Made by a program: the position numbers and the translations under genes | The notes under the pieces: model-generated | Told to the model about the DNA's origin: nothing | The model's database searches: none | The model's input: only the letters and a program-made list of their open reading frames with translations | Shown here: in pieces, positions 7,926 through 15,970 of the stretch | Layout: each line of letters starts with the position of its first letter | Numbering within the stretch: position 1 is the stretch's first letter | Assembly (NCBI GenBank): GCA_012522765.1 | Contig: JAAYJW010000502.1 | Span: 1 to 41,299 of the forward strand | Source of the DNA: a candidate division WS1 bacterium | GTDB lineage: Bacteria; Armatimonadota; Zipacnadia; Zipacnadales; UBA5352 | Direction of reading: 5' to 3' | DNA length: 41,299 bases

Positions 7926-8999
7926 ATGATGAAGTCCATGCTCGCGGCGGTGCTGAAGGGCCCGCACGACCTGGTTGTTGAGCGCGTGCCTGTGCCGGAA
8001 GCGGAGGCGGGGGAGGTGCTCTGCGAGGTCGGAGCCTGCGGGATCTGCGGCAGCGACCTGCGCTACCTCGCCGGGGAGAATCCGTGGGCGAAGCACACGC
8101 TCGGCTATGAGAAGCCGAACCCGCCGAATATGATCCTCGGCCACGAGGTAGCGGGAGCGGTGGACCTCGGGGATGGTCCGGTCAGGGCGGGGCTACTGGC
8201 CTTTCGCACCTGCGGCGTCTGCCCGCAGTGCCGTCGTGGGGCGAGTCAATTGTGCCGGCAGACGGAGCATCTCGGCCATGGCGCAGGCTGGGAAGGGCGG
8301 CCCTTCAATCCCGGCGGGATGGCGCAGTACATGCCCGTATGGCGCGAGAACGTCTACCCGCTGCCCAATCATGTGAGCTTCGAGCAGGCGACCTTCCTCG
8401 ACGGACTCGGTGTGGCGATCCATGCGGTAAGGCGAGCCGACATACGCGGCGGCGACCGGGTGCTGGTGCTCGGCGCGGGGCCTATCGGGTTGCTGATCGC
8501 GCAGTATGCGAAGCATGAGGGAGCGGGGGCATTCGCAGTCTCGGACGTGTACGATGCGGCGCTGGGGTGCGCCCTCGAGCTTGGCGCCCAACGCGCTTTC
8601 GACGGGCGGAAGCTGCAGGCGGATCAGCTTGCCTCCGAGGTCATGAAGTGGACGGCCGGCGAGGGAGTTGACGCCATCTTCGACAGCACCGGCAGCCTGG
8701 CGCTGCAGCAGGCCGCGGCGGGCATGTTGGCGCCGGGAGGCACGCTGATGCTGATGGCCGGGGCCGCCGATGGCCTCACGCTGACGACGGCGGCCATGGC
8801 CGGCGAAAGAGTGGTCACCACCTCCAGCAACAACCTCCCGGAGGATTTCGAGCGTGGTCTTGAGTTGATCGCCCGCGGAGAGGTGCTGGTTGAGCCGATG
8901 ATCACGCACGTGTTTGACCTCGCGGACGCGCCACGTGCCTTCGAGGTGGCGGCGGGGAAGCAGGAGACGGGGGCGATCAAGGTCATCCTCAAGCCCTGA
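7926..8999 (+). CDS. Zinc-dependent medium-chain alcohol/polyol dehydrogenase
   Basis: A 357-residue MDR-family NAD(P)-dependent dehydrogenase. Catalytic zinc ligands are Cys41 (GICGSD) and the His73-Glu74 pair (GHE); the structural zinc is held by Cys96, Cys99, Cys102 and Cys110. The Rossmann nucleotide-binding motif reads GAGPIGLL (about residue 180). The family oxidises alcohols or polyols such as sorbitol, threonine or inositol; the substrate is not clear. GGAG lies 5 bases before the first ATG; the ATG one codon later is also well placed. It stands alone between two hairpins, so it is probably a single-gene transcript. Confidence 0.88.
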   Translation: MMKSMLAAVLKGPHDLVVERVPVPEAEAGEVLCEVGACGICGSDLRYLAGENPWAKHTLGYEKPNPPNMILGHEVAGAVDLGDGPVRAGLLAFRTCGVCPQCRRGASQLCRQTEHLGHGAGWEGRPFNPGGMAQYMPVWRENVYPLPNHVSFEQATFLDGLGVAIHAVRRADIRGGDRVLVLGAGPIGLLIAQYAKHEGAGAFAVSDVYDAALGCALELGAQRAFDGRKLQADQLASEVMKWTAGEGVDAIFDSTGSLALQQAAAGMLAPGGTLMLMAGAADGLTLTTAAMAGERVVTTSSNNLPEDFERGLELIARGEVLVEPMITHVFDLADAPRAFEVAAGKQETGAIKVILKP

Positions 9000-9015
9000 G
9001 AACGCGTACAAGCGA

Positions 9016-9042
9016 ACCGGCCGCGTGGTGTGCGCGGCCGGT
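9016..9042. terminator. Bidirectional hairpin between convergent genes
   Basis: ACCGGCCGCG (9016-9025) and CGCGGCCGGT (9033-9042) make a perfect 10-bp, very GC-rich stem with a 7-base loop. It lies between the converging ends of the dehydrogenase (+) and zinc-ribbon (-) genes, where it can serve both. Neither side has a good T-run. Confidence 0.65.
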
Positions 9043-9070
9043 GGTGATGGCTCAGTGTAACAGGAGCGGG

Positions 9071-9322
9071 TCAGTCGGCGGCCTCGACGGCATTCTCGGC
9101 CTTGTCCTTAGCGGCGGAGGGGCTGCTCTTGCCATTGCCGCGCCCGTAGTCGTTCACATGCCAGCCGCTGCCCTTGAAGATGATCGTGGGCGGGCTGAAG
9201 ATGCGATGCATCTTCCCGTCGCAGTCGTCGGCGCGACAGGTATTCGGACCCTTCTCGTCGAAACCGTGGCTGATCTCGAAGACCTTCCCGCACTTCTCGC
9301 AACGATAGTCGTAGATGGGCAT
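9071..9322 (-). CDS. FmdB-family small zinc-ribbon protein
   Basis: An 83-residue protein starting MPIYDYRCEKCG, the hallmark of the FmdB regulatory-protein family. Cys8, Cys11, Cys29 and Cys34 form a C-x2-C...C-x4-C zinc ribbon; the C-terminal 30 residues are polar and probably disordered. The start ATG lies 9 bases after GGGAGG. FmdB was named from a methylotroph formamidase locus; the function of most members is unknown, and a DNA- or RNA-binding role is only inferred. It has a strong own promoter (TTGACT-17-TATACT) and is divergent from nif3, with a CIRCE element behind the promoter. Confidence 0.88.
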   Translation of the reverse strand: MPIYDYRCEKCGKVFEISHGFDEKGPNTCRADDCDGKMHRIFSPPTIIFKGSGWHVNDYGRGNGKSSPSAAKDKAENAVEAAD

Positions 9323-9340
9323 GGGCTGACGCCTCCCGGA

Positions 9341-9391
9341 TTGGCTGTCGGTAATCCTTTGAAGTATAAACGGCGAGGGATGCGAAGTCAA
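9341..9391. promoter_or_regulatory. Two divergent promoters with overlapping -10 boxes
   Basis: On the - strand, TTGACT (9386-9391) is 17 bases from TATACT (9363-9368), reading into the zinc-ribbon gene. On the + strand, TTGGCT (9341-9346) is 18 bases from TATAAA (9365-9370), reading into nif3. The two -10 boxes share bases 9365-9368, so the promoters should compete for polymerase. The - strand promoter is closer to consensus. Confidence 0.65.
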
Positions 9392-9408
9392 GGTTTGGTC
9401 GCGACCAT

Positions 9409-9435
9409 TTAGCACTCCGACAGGGTGAGTGCTAA
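9409..9435 (+). promoter_or_regulatory. CIRCE element (HrcA operator), perfect match
   Basis: TTAGCACTC (9409-9417), nine bases, then GAGTGCTAA (9427-9435): an exact match to the canonical CIRCE operator bound by the heat-shock repressor HrcA. On the + strand it falls about 30 bases after the predicted start of the nif3 transcript, the usual place for CIRCE; on the - strand it lies 17 bases upstream of the -35 box of the zinc-ribbon gene. No groES, groEL, dnaK or hrcA gene is in the window. Confidence 0.9.
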
Positions 9436-9501
9436 CTCCCGCGCAACGGCCCGCAGTCCATCGCGCCGTTGGTCGCACGAGGGGCGGCCGAGGAGGCAGA
9501 G

Positions 9502-10314
9502 ATGCTGATCGCAGATGTAATGACGCAGATTGAGGCCGTGGCGCCCGTTGACACCGCGCAGGAGTGGGACAACGTGGGGCTGCAGGTGGGGGCGCCCGAT
9601 TGGCCGCTGATGGGTGTGCTCGTGTGCCTGGAGATCACCCCTGCGGTGGTGGACGAGGCCGATCGCCATGGCGCCAACATGATCGTCGCGCACCATCCGC
9701 TGATTTTCCGGCCGCTGACGGCAATCCGCACCGATCGCCCTCTCGGGGCGCTCATCGAGCGACTGCTGGCCGATCAGGTGGGGGTGTATGTCGCGCACAC
9801 CAACCTCGATGCCGCCGCCGGGATCGGCACTGCCGCTGCGCTCGCCGAGCTGCTGGGGGTGGAGAAATCCTCGCCACTTGTTGAGGCCGGCGAGGTGGGG
9901 CTGGGGCTGGTGGGGAACCTGCAGAGTGCCGCAACCGTTGCAGAGCTTGAGGCGCGCGTACGCGAGGTGCTTTCGCCCGCGCGGGTCACGATAGTGGGGG
10001 ATACCTCGCGCACCGTCGGCAGGCTCGCCCTGATGCCCGGCTCGGGCGGGGATGCGGTTGAGGCTGCGGTGAGATCGGGTGCCGACGCTTTGATCTGTGG
10101 CGATCTCAAGCACCACGACGCGCTCGATGCGCTCGCGCTGGGGCTGACGGTAATTGACGCGACACACTATGCCACCGAGCGCCCGGTGGTAGCGCGACTG
10201 GTGAGCCACCTCGTGGAGAAGTTGGGTGCGGACGTCCCGGTGCTGGCCTCGCGCGTGATAACTGATCCGTTTGCCGCTGACCAGGATTCTGCCAATCGGA
10301 GTGATGGCCAATGA
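9502..10314 (+). CDS. Nif3-like dinuclear metal centre protein (YqfO/YbgI family)
   Basis: A 270-residue Nif3-family protein. The N-terminal signature APVDTAQEWDNVGLQVG is typical, and the metal ligands are visible as HHP (His64, His65), the Asp of AHTNLDAA, and DATHYATE near the C-terminus. The family makes toroidal hexamers with two metal ions per subunit; proposed roles include GTP cyclohydrolase-type or metal-chaperone activity, none firmly general. The start is the ATG 5 bases after AGGAGG. The stop overlaps the next start (ATGA). Nif3 next to a C4 zinc-ribbon coiled-coil gene is a widespread bacterial pairing. Expression is probably controlled by the CIRCE element upstream. Confidence 0.92.
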   Translation: MLIADVMTQIEAVAPVDTAQEWDNVGLQVGAPDWPLMGVLVCLEITPAVVDEADRHGANMIVAHHPLIFRPLTAIRTDRPLGALIERLLADQVGVYVAHTNLDAAAGIGTAAALAELLGVEKSSPLVEAGEVGLGLVGNLQSAATVAELEARVREVLSPARVTIVGDTSRTVGRLALMPGSGGDAVEAAVRSGADALICGDLKHHDALDALALGLTVIDATHYATERPVVARLVSHLVEKLGADVPVLASRVITDPFAADQDSANRSDGQ

Positions 10315-11024
10315 CGCCCGAGGATTTCCAGCGCCTCTACGAGCTACAGGTTGTTGACACGGGAATAGACGAGCGCAACGCACTGATCTCAAAGGCCGAC
10401 GACGGGACCTCCGCAAAGGCGGCGCTTGAGGCAGCGGAGGCGCGGCTGGCGGAGTTGGAGGAGCAGCTTCATCAGAAGCAGGCCGAGCAGCAGACCCTCG
10501 AGCTTAACCTCGGCGTGATAGAGCAGGAGAAGCAGGAGAAGAGCGATCGGGCCTACGGTGGCACGGTATCAGACATCAAGGAACTCTCCGCGCTGGAGAA
10601 GAAGATCGCGGAGCTTGAGCGTAACGCGGGGCGCCATGAGGACATGGTCCTCGCCGTGCTCGATGAGGTAGACGATTTGACTGCTCAGGCGGATAAGCAG
10701 CGTGCGGTAGTGGCGGAGCTGCGCGGGCAGTTGGAGCGGATCGTTGCGCATTTCGAGCAGAGCACCGCGCAGGCTCGGGAGGAGATCGAGGCGCTTGAGG
10801 GGCGGCGTGAGGAGCTGGTGGCGGAGATCCCCGAGGCGCTGCTGAAGCAGTACGAACAGATTCGCCCACGCTGCGACGGACTCGCCGTGGCAGCGCTGGA
10901 TGGGTATAACTGCGCGGTCTGCCACGTAGCGATCCCCCGGGTACATCGCCCGATGGTGGTGCGCGGAACCGACATAGTCAAGTGCGAGAACTGCCGCCGC
11001 ATCCTCGTCATACCGGAGGGGTAG
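10311..11024 (+). CDS. C4-type zinc-ribbon coiled-coil protein (former DUF164)
   Basis: A 237-residue protein with a long antiparallel coiled coil (about residues 30-170, rich in Glu, Ala, Leu and Gln) and a C-terminal zinc ribbon with Cys201, Cys204, Cys225 and Cys228 (NCAVC...KCENC). This is the zf-RING_7/CT398 family; structural work on chlamydial and Helicobacter members suggests interaction with other proteins or nucleic acid, but no enzymatic role is known. It starts inside the nif3 stop (ATGA) and is followed 5 bases later by the FmdE-like gene, so the three are co-transcribed. Confidence 0.9.
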   Translation: MTPEDFQRLYELQVVDTGIDERNALISKADDGTSAKAALEAAEARLAELEEQLHQKQAEQQTLELNLGVIEQEKQEKSDRAYGGTVSDIKELSALEKKIAELERNAGRHEDMVLAVLDEVDDLTAQADKQRAVVAELRGQLERIVAHFEQSTAQAREEIEALEGRREELVAEIPEALLKQYEQIRPRCDGLAVAALDGYNCAVCHVAIPRVHRPMVVRGTDIVKCENCRRILVIPEG

Positions 11025-11029
11025 AGCAA

Positions 11030-11470
11030 GTGGCCCGACACCATCACCATCACCATCTTTCGCACGATGAACTCGTTGACCGCCTGAGAGCCTTCCACGG
11101 GCACCTCGGCCCGTTCGCGATCCTCGGATACCGTGCCGGGAGGCTTGCGGTGCGGGAACTGGACGCGCCGACGCACTTCGGGGTGGATGCCACCGTGCAC
11201 TGCCCGCCGCAGCCACCGCCGTCCTGCTTCGCCGATGGCGTGCAGTACAGCACGGGCTGCACTTTCGGCAAGCGCAATATTGAGGTTGTGCCATCGGACG
11301 AGGTGTCGCTCACGCTCGTGGTACGCGACAGCGGCGCAGCACTTACCATCGTGCCGCGCCGCGAGGTGATCGCCTGCTTCGGTCCGTGGATGGAGGAGGC
11401 GGATGATGAGACCGCCGCCCTGCGCGTACTCGACATGTCCGACGAGGAGCTCTTCGAGGAGCGGGCCTAA
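11030..11470 (+). CDS. FmdE-like protein with a natural N-terminal six-histidine run
   Basis: A 146-residue protein of the FmdE (formylmethanofuran dehydrogenase subunit E) domain family. The start is GTG, 9 bases after GGAGG. Residues 1-9 read MARHHHHHH, six histidines coded by alternating CAC and CAT. The FmdE signature FHGHLGPFAILGYRAG follows (His23, His25), and YSTGCTFGKRNIEV holds Cys77. The usual C-terminal zinc ribbon of longer FmdE proteins is missing. No other methanofuran pathway gene is near, so a metal-binding or molybdenum-related role outside methanogenesis is likelier. The stop overlaps the stop of phoU on the other strand. Confidence 0.85.
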   Translation: MARHHHHHHLSHDELVDRLRAFHGHLGPFAILGYRAGRLAVRELDAPTHFGVDATVHCPPQPPPSCFADGVQYSTGCTFGKRNIEVVPSDEVSLTLVVRDSGAALTIVPRREVIACFGPWMEEADDETAALRVLDMSDEELFEERA

Positions 11471-12171
11471 CTATCCCCCTCCTCCGCAGGCTCCTGGGTG
11501 ATCGCATGCGACAGCGCCAGGTCCTCGAACCGCCCGGTCTCCATGTAGGAGACGCGCTCGGCCACATTCACCACATGATCGGCGATACGCTCGAGGTAGC
11601 GCGCCACCAGCAGCAGGTGCGTGGCCTGAAGGATCAGATCGGGATCGCTGCGCATATACTCCACCAGTTCCTCAAGTAGATGCTCCCAGATCGTGTCCAC
11701 CTCGTCATCGCGCTCGATGACCTGTCGCACCAGATCGAGGTCCTGTCGCACAAAGGCCTGCGCGGACATCCGCACCATCGAGATCGTGATCTCGGCCATC
11801 CGAGGGATGTCAATCAGCGCCTTGAAGTAGGGCTCGTCGGCGAGAGTGATCGCGCTCTTGGCGATATCCACGGAGTAGTCGCCCACGCGTTCGAGGTCGG
11901 ATATCACCTTCAGTGCCGTGCCGATGATGCGCAGGTCCTTGGCCATGGGCTGCTGAAGGGCCAGCAGTCTCATACACTCCTGCTCGATGTGCAGGTCAAG
12001 CTCGTCGGCGATGTCATCATCGGCGATGACCTTCTCGGCGAGCGCCTCATCCTGATCGACCAGCGCCCGCACCGCTTCAGCAAGCATCTCGTTGACGATG
12101 CTCGCCAGGCGTGTGACATCCGTCTGTACCTGCTCGATCTGCTCTTCGAACGTCTCGCGCATTCTGCGCAT
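11467..12171 (-). CDS. phoU: PhoU, phosphate signalling regulator
   Basis: A 234-residue all-helical protein with two PhoU repeats; the metal-binding style helices are visible as KVISDLERVGDYSVDIA and LLLVARYLERIADHVVNVAER (the E/DxxxD pattern in each half). PhoU links the Pst transporter to PhoR and keeps the Pho response off when phosphate is ample. The start is ambiguous: ATG at 12171 is used here; GTG at 12180 sits too close to the GAGGAA, and ATG at 12162 is also possible. It is last in the pst operon. Confidence 0.92.
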   Translation of the reverse strand: MRRMRETFEEQIEQVQTDVTRLASIVNEMLAEAVRALVDQDEALAEKVIADDDIADELDLHIEQECMRLLALQQPMAKDLRIIGTALKVISDLERVGDYSVDIAKSAITLADEPYFKALIDIPRMAEITISMVRMSAQAFVRQDLDLVRQVIERDDEVDTIWEHLLEELVEYMRSDPDLILQATHLLLVARYLERIADHVVNVAERVSYMETGRFEDLALSHAITQEPAEEGDS

Positions 12172-12212
12172 GTTAAGCACTTCCTCACGGGCATGGCTGC
12201 GGCGCTATCTGA

Positions 12213-13100
12213 CTACCCGAAGCGGCCACGGACGTACGCGTCGGTGCGCTCATCCTGCGGGTGCTCGAAGATCCGCGGCGTGTCGTCGAACTCGATCAAC
12301 TCGCCCAGCAGGAAGAAGCCCGTGCGGTCCGAGACGCGTGAGGCCTGGTACATGTTGTGCGTGACAATCACAATCGCCATGCGTTCCTTAAGCTCGATCA
12401 TCAGTTCCTCGATCCGGAAGGTGGCGGTCGGATCGAGGGCGGAGCAGGGCTCGTCCATCAGCAGCACCTCCGAGTCGACCGCCAGGCAGCGCGCGATGCA
12501 GAGGCGCTGCTGCTGCCCACCGGAGAGGTCCATCGCGGACTTGCGCAGGCCATCCTTGACCTCATCCCACAGCGCGGCGCCGCGCAGGCTTCGCTCGACG
12601 ATCTCATCGGCCTCGGCGCGCGACAACCTTCGCTGCAGGCGGGGTCCGTAGGCGACATTGTCGTAGATGGACATCGGGAACGGGTTGGGCTGCTGGAAGA
12701 CCTGTCCGACGCGGCGGCGCAGCGTGACGAGGTCCGTTCCGGGCTGGTAGATGTCAACGCCATCGAGCAGCACGTCGCCCTCGGTCCGCGTGTCGGCGAT
12801 CTCGTCGTTCATGCGGTTGAGCGCGCGCAGGTAGGTTGATTTCCCGCAGCCGGAGGGGCCGATCAGGGCCGTGATCTCATTGCTGCGAATCCTGGAGTTG
12901 ATGCCCTTGATGGCGTGAAAGTCGCCGTAGTAGATGTTCAGGTCGGTCGTCTGGATCTTGACCGCATGATCCGCTATCGACTGCTCCGCTGAGCGATCTG
13001 CATCTACCGGAGCGTTGAGAAACGCGCGGTCCTCGTCATACTGCCGGGTTCCGCTGTCGCTCGTGTTACCTGCGGCCGTATCGGTGGAAGAGTCCTGCAT
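12213..13100 (-). CDS. pstB: PstB, phosphate ABC transporter ATPase
   Basis: A 295-residue ABC ATPase. Walker A is GPSGCGKST (residues 81-89), the Q-loop region reads [16 protein letters not shown] (the PstB-typical NPFP), the signature is LSGGQQQR and Walker B is VLLMDEP followed by CSALDP. This powers phosphate import through PstA and PstC. The first 45 or so residues are an acidic, serine-rich extension absent from E. coli PstB (257 residues). GAGGTG lies 5 bases before the ATG. A gap of 54 bases separates it from pstA. Confidence 0.96.
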   Translation of the reverse strand: MQDSSTDTAAGNTSDSGTRQYDEDRAFLNAPVDADRSAEQSIADHAVKIQTTDLNIYYGDFHAIKGINSRIRSNEITALIGPSGCGKSTYLRALNRMNDEIADTRTEGDVLLDGVDIYQPGTDLVTLRRRVGQVFQQPNPFPMSIYDNVAYGPRLQRRLSRAEADEIVERSLRGAALWDEVKDGLRKSAMDLSGGQQQRLCIARCLAVDSEVLLMDEPCSALDPTATFRIEELMIELKERMAIVIVTHNMYQASRVSDRTGFFLLGELIEFDDTPRIFEHPQDERTDAYVRGRFG

Positions 13101-13154
13101 GACACACCTCGCATCTGGCGTGAGCTATGAGTCGGTCAATTCTGCGCACCGTAT

Positions 13155-14006
13155 CTACCAGCGGCGTCGGCGCAGCGTGGTGCGGACGATGGTCGCTACT
13201 ATGTTGAGCCCCAGAACCAGCGCGACGAGCACAAACGCTGTCGCCCACTTGGTCTCGTCCGGGATCTCGGGCATCTCCGTCGCCATCACGAACAACTGGT
13301 ATGGCATCGCAACGATGGGGTCGAAGATGCTGTTTGGGATCGGGTCGCTGAGTCTGAAGTAGGCGACGGTGAAGAGGATCGGCGCAGTCTCGCCTGCTGC
13401 ACGCGCGATGGACAGGATCAGCCCCGTGATGATCCCCGGGAGGGCGTTGGGGAGCACGACGCGCCGGATCGTCTGCCACTTGCTCGCCCCCAGAGCCAGC
13501 GAGCCCTCGCGCAGCCCCTTCGGGATCTGCCGCAGAGCTTCCTCCGCGGTGCTGATCACGAGCGGCAGGACCAGCAGCGCCAGAGTGCATGCGCCCGCCA
13601 GCAGCGAACGCCCCCAGCCGACGAGGATGACGAAGGCGGCCAGCCCGAACAGGCCGTAGACGACCGATGGCACACCTGCAAGGTTGATGATCGCGAGGCG
13701 CACCAGTCGCACGAGCGGCCCGGGGCGCGCATACTCGGATAGATAGATCGCGGCGCCGACCCCTATGGGCGCCGCGACCAGCGCCGTCAGCAGAACCAGG
13801 AAGGTAGTGCCGATGATCGCGGGGTAGAGGCCGCCGTCCGCAGCACTAATAAGCTCCCAGTTGAGCGAACTGGCCCCTCGATAGAGCATGTAGCCGATTA
13901 TGCCCGCCATGGGGAGCATTACCACCACCATGGCCACCCAGAGCAGGGCGAAGGCGACCTTCTCCGTCACGCGCGGATCAACCAGATAGCCTCGCTCGGA
14001 ACTCAT
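13155..14006 (-). CDS. pstA: PstA, phosphate ABC transporter permease
   Basis: A 283-residue inner-membrane permease with about six hydrophobic segments (the first at residues 17-40). The EAA-loop that contacts PstB reads EEALRQIPKGLREGSLALGASKWQTI in part, followed by PNALPGIITGLILSIARAAGETAPI, which is diagnostic of PstA. The start overlaps the pstC stop by 4 bases, so the two permease subunits are made in step. Confidence 0.95.
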   Translation of the reverse strand: MSSERGYLVDPRVTEKVAFALLWVAMVVVMLPMAGIIGYMLYRGASSLNWELISAADGGLYPAIIGTTFLVLLTALVAAPIGVGAAIYLSEYARPGPLVRLVRLAIINLAGVPSVVYGLFGLAAFVILVGWGRSLLAGACTLALLVLPLVISTAEEALRQIPKGLREGSLALGASKWQTIRRVVLPNALPGIITGLILSIARAAGETAPILFTVAYFRLSDPIPNSIFDPIVAMPYQLFVMATEMPEIPDETKWATAFVLVALVLGLNIVATIVRTTLRRRRW

Positions 14007-14905
14007 GCGATGTCCTTCTCACTGCGGCGAACGATTACGTCCGCAATCGTATTGACCGCGAAGGTGATGATGAACAGAAACAGGCCGATGGTGAAGAGCG
14101 CGTGGAAGTGCGTGGAGCCCACCGCGGTCTCACCCATCTCGGCCGCGATCGTCGCAGTCATGGTCCGGATCGGCTTGAGGAAGCCTTCGAGGCCCTGCGG
14201 CATGACCTGCGCGTTCCCGGTGACCATCAGGACCGTCATCGTCTCGCCGATGGCGCGCCCCAGTCCGAGCAGGCAGCCGGCGATGATGCCCGAACGTGCG
14301 GCAGGCAGCAGCGCGCGGGTGATGGTCTGCCAGCGCGTGGCGCCGAGCGCCAGTGAGCTGTTGAAGATGTCGCGCGGCACGTTGTGCAACGCGTCCTCGC
14401 AGATGGAGACGATGGTCGGAAGCGCCATGAATGCGAGCATGACGGAGCCGAGGGCGGCGAACTGCCCGACCCTGATGGCCTCAACGTGCTCGGCGATCCA
14501 CGGGCCGATGACGAGCAGGCCGAGGAAACCGAACACAACGGACGGGATGGCGGCGATCAACTCGATCGCGGGCTTGAGAAACTCGCGCATCCATCGTGGC
14601 GCGATCTCAGCAACGAAGATCGCTACTGCAAGCGCGAGCGGGATCGCGATGATGAGGGCGCCCACCGTCACGTAGAGCGACCCCAGCAGCAGCGGCAGCA
14701 TACCGAAGTGCCCGTCGCCGTGAGTGGGGGACCACTTCTCACCAAGCAGAAGATCGCTCAGGCTGCGCTCCTGGAACATCGGGAGCGAGTTGCGCAGCAG
14801 GAAGAAGAATATGAGTAGGACGAGGATGATCCCGAGCACCCCTGATACCTGTATCAGGCGCTCGATGATCCATTCGGATATGCGTTTTGCGCGCCGCTTC
14901 ATCAT
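14003..14905 (-). CDS. pstC: PstC, phosphate ABC transporter permease
   Basis: A 300-residue permease with six predicted membrane spans. The cytoplasmic loop reads EDALHNVPRDIFNSSLALGA and is followed by RAIGETMTVLMVTGN, the typical PstC conserved end. The start is the ATG at 14905, 6 bases after GGAGGG; a second ATG follows directly. A strong hairpin lies between pstS and this gene. Confidence 0.95.
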   Translation of the reverse strand: MMKRRAKRISEWIIERLIQVSGVLGIILVLLIFFFLLRNSLPMFQERSLSDLLLGEKWSPTHGDGHFGMLPLLLGSLYVTVGALIIAIPLALAVAIFVAEIAPRWMREFLKPAIELIAAIPSVVFGFLGLLVIGPWIAEHVEAIRVGQFAALGSVMLAFMALPTIVSICEDALHNVPRDIFNSSLALGATRWQTITRALLPAARSGIIAGCLLGLGRAIGETMTVLMVTGNAQVMPQGLEGFLKPIRTMTATIAAEMGETAVGSTHFHALFTIGLFLFIITFAVNTIADVIVRRSEKDIA

Positions 14906-14940
14906 GACCGGCCCTCCAACACCGGGATGGCGATCAGTGG

Positions 14941-14975
14941 CCTGGCCCGGCACATTGGTAATGCGCCGGGCCAGG
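14941..14975 (-). other. Stable hairpin between pstS and pstC
   Basis: CCTGGCCCGGC (14941-14951) and GCCGGGCCAGG (14965-14975) form a perfect 11-bp stem with a 13-base loop, starting 18 bases after the pstS stop. No T-run follows, so full termination is unlikely. In binding-protein operons such hairpins commonly protect the upstream mRNA or cause partial termination, giving more PstS than permease. Confidence 0.7.
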
Positions 14976-14992
14976 GGTGATTACCTCTATGC

Positions 14993-15922
14993 TTAGTTGA
15001 CCGGGACGAAACCGGCTTCCTGAACGATCTTCTGCCCCTCTTCGCTCAGCCCCCACTCGAAGTAGGTCGCGATCGCACCGGTCGGCTCGCCATTCGTGTA
15101 CATGTACAGCTCGCGCGCGACCGGGTAGTCGCCGCTCTGGACGCTCTCAACGCTCGGCACGACCGCATCGCCGCCGCCCAGCGGGCTCACTGAGAGGACC
15201 TTCACGCTGTCGTTTATGTAGCCGAGGCCGATGTAGCCGATCGCGCCGGGAGTGCCGGCAACGGTCGAGCGGATGCCCTCGTTGGACTGCTGCTTCAGCG
15301 CGGCGGGCGTATAGTCGCGATCCTCGGCCTCGCCGCCCTGCTGGATCACCATCTCCTTCCAGCTCTCGTAGGTGCCGGATGCTGAGTCGCGGCTCACCAC
15401 GATGATCTCGCTGTCCGCGCCGCCAATCTGCGACCAGTTAGTGACCTCGCCGGAGTAGATATCGGAGAGTTGCTCAATCGAGAGAGTGTCCACGCCCACG
15501 CTCGGGTGGACAACCGCCGCGATGCCGTCATAGGCCACCACGTGCTCGACGGGCTCGACGCCTCGCGCCTGCGCATCCTGTATCTCCTGATCCTTGATCC
15601 CGCGCGAGGCATTGGCGATGTGGGCGGTGCCGTCGGCCAGCGACTTGATGCCGGTACCCGAACCGCCGCCGGAGACGTTGATCTTGATCTCAGGATGGGC
15701 GCTGGTGAATGCCCTCTGCCAGGCTTCAGCGATTGGCAGGACTGTGGTTGATCCGATCTGGTTGATGGCCCCGGATGCGCCTGCGCCCTGCGCGGCATCG
15801 TCAATGGGCGGCTCCACAATCACACCGTCGGCGCTCTGCTGCGGAGGGCATCCTGTCAGGGCCGTGGCTACGGCCAGAAGCGATATCAGCATGACTGTCA
15901 GGCCCAGCTTTGTATACGTCAT
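14993..15922 (-). CDS. pstS: PstS, phosphate-binding lipoprotein
   Basis: A 309-residue periplasmic phosphate-binding protein. The start ATG lies 8 bases after AAGGAG. A lipoprotein signal ends in LTGC, with Cys25 as the acylated residue. Phosphate-site motifs are visible: IGSTTVLPIAEAW, NVSGGGSGTGIKSL, ANASRGIKDQE and SRDSASGTYESW. It passes phosphate to PstCA. A spacer (about residues 26-55) rich in Ala, Asp and Gly links the lipid anchor to the domain. It follows the porin gene by 48 bases and shares its Pho-box promoter. Confidence 0.96.
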   Translation of the reverse strand: MTYTKLGLTVMLISLLAVATALTGCPPQQSADGVIVEPPIDDAAQGAGASGAINQIGSTTVLPIAEAWQRAFTSAHPEIKINVSGGGSGTGIKSLADGTAHIANASRGIKDQEIQDAQARGVEPVEHVVAYDGIAAVVHPSVGVDTLSIEQLSDIYSGEVTNWSQIGGADSEIIVVSRDSASGTYESWKEMVIQQGGEAEDRDYTPAALKQQSNEGIRSTVAGTPGAIGYIGLGYINDSVKVLSVSPLGGGDAVVPSVESVQSGDYPVARELYMYTNGEPTGAIATYFEWGLSEEGQKIVQEAGFVPVN

Positions 15923-15970
15923 CGGTGTTGCTCCTTTCGATTTCACTTCACTGGAAGACTGAACTTCCCG

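Noticed and set aside
5963-7939. A 658-codon - strand frame opposite the sigma/anti-sigma/repeat-protein operon
   Set aside because: Low-complexity Ser/Ala/Arg translation and no ribosome binding site; the + strand genes have clear motifs and coupled starts.
11030-11470. Methanofuran-dependent C1 metabolism implied by the FmdE-like gene
   Set aside because: No fmd/fwd catalytic subunits or related C1 genes are nearby; the domain also occurs alone in many bacteria.
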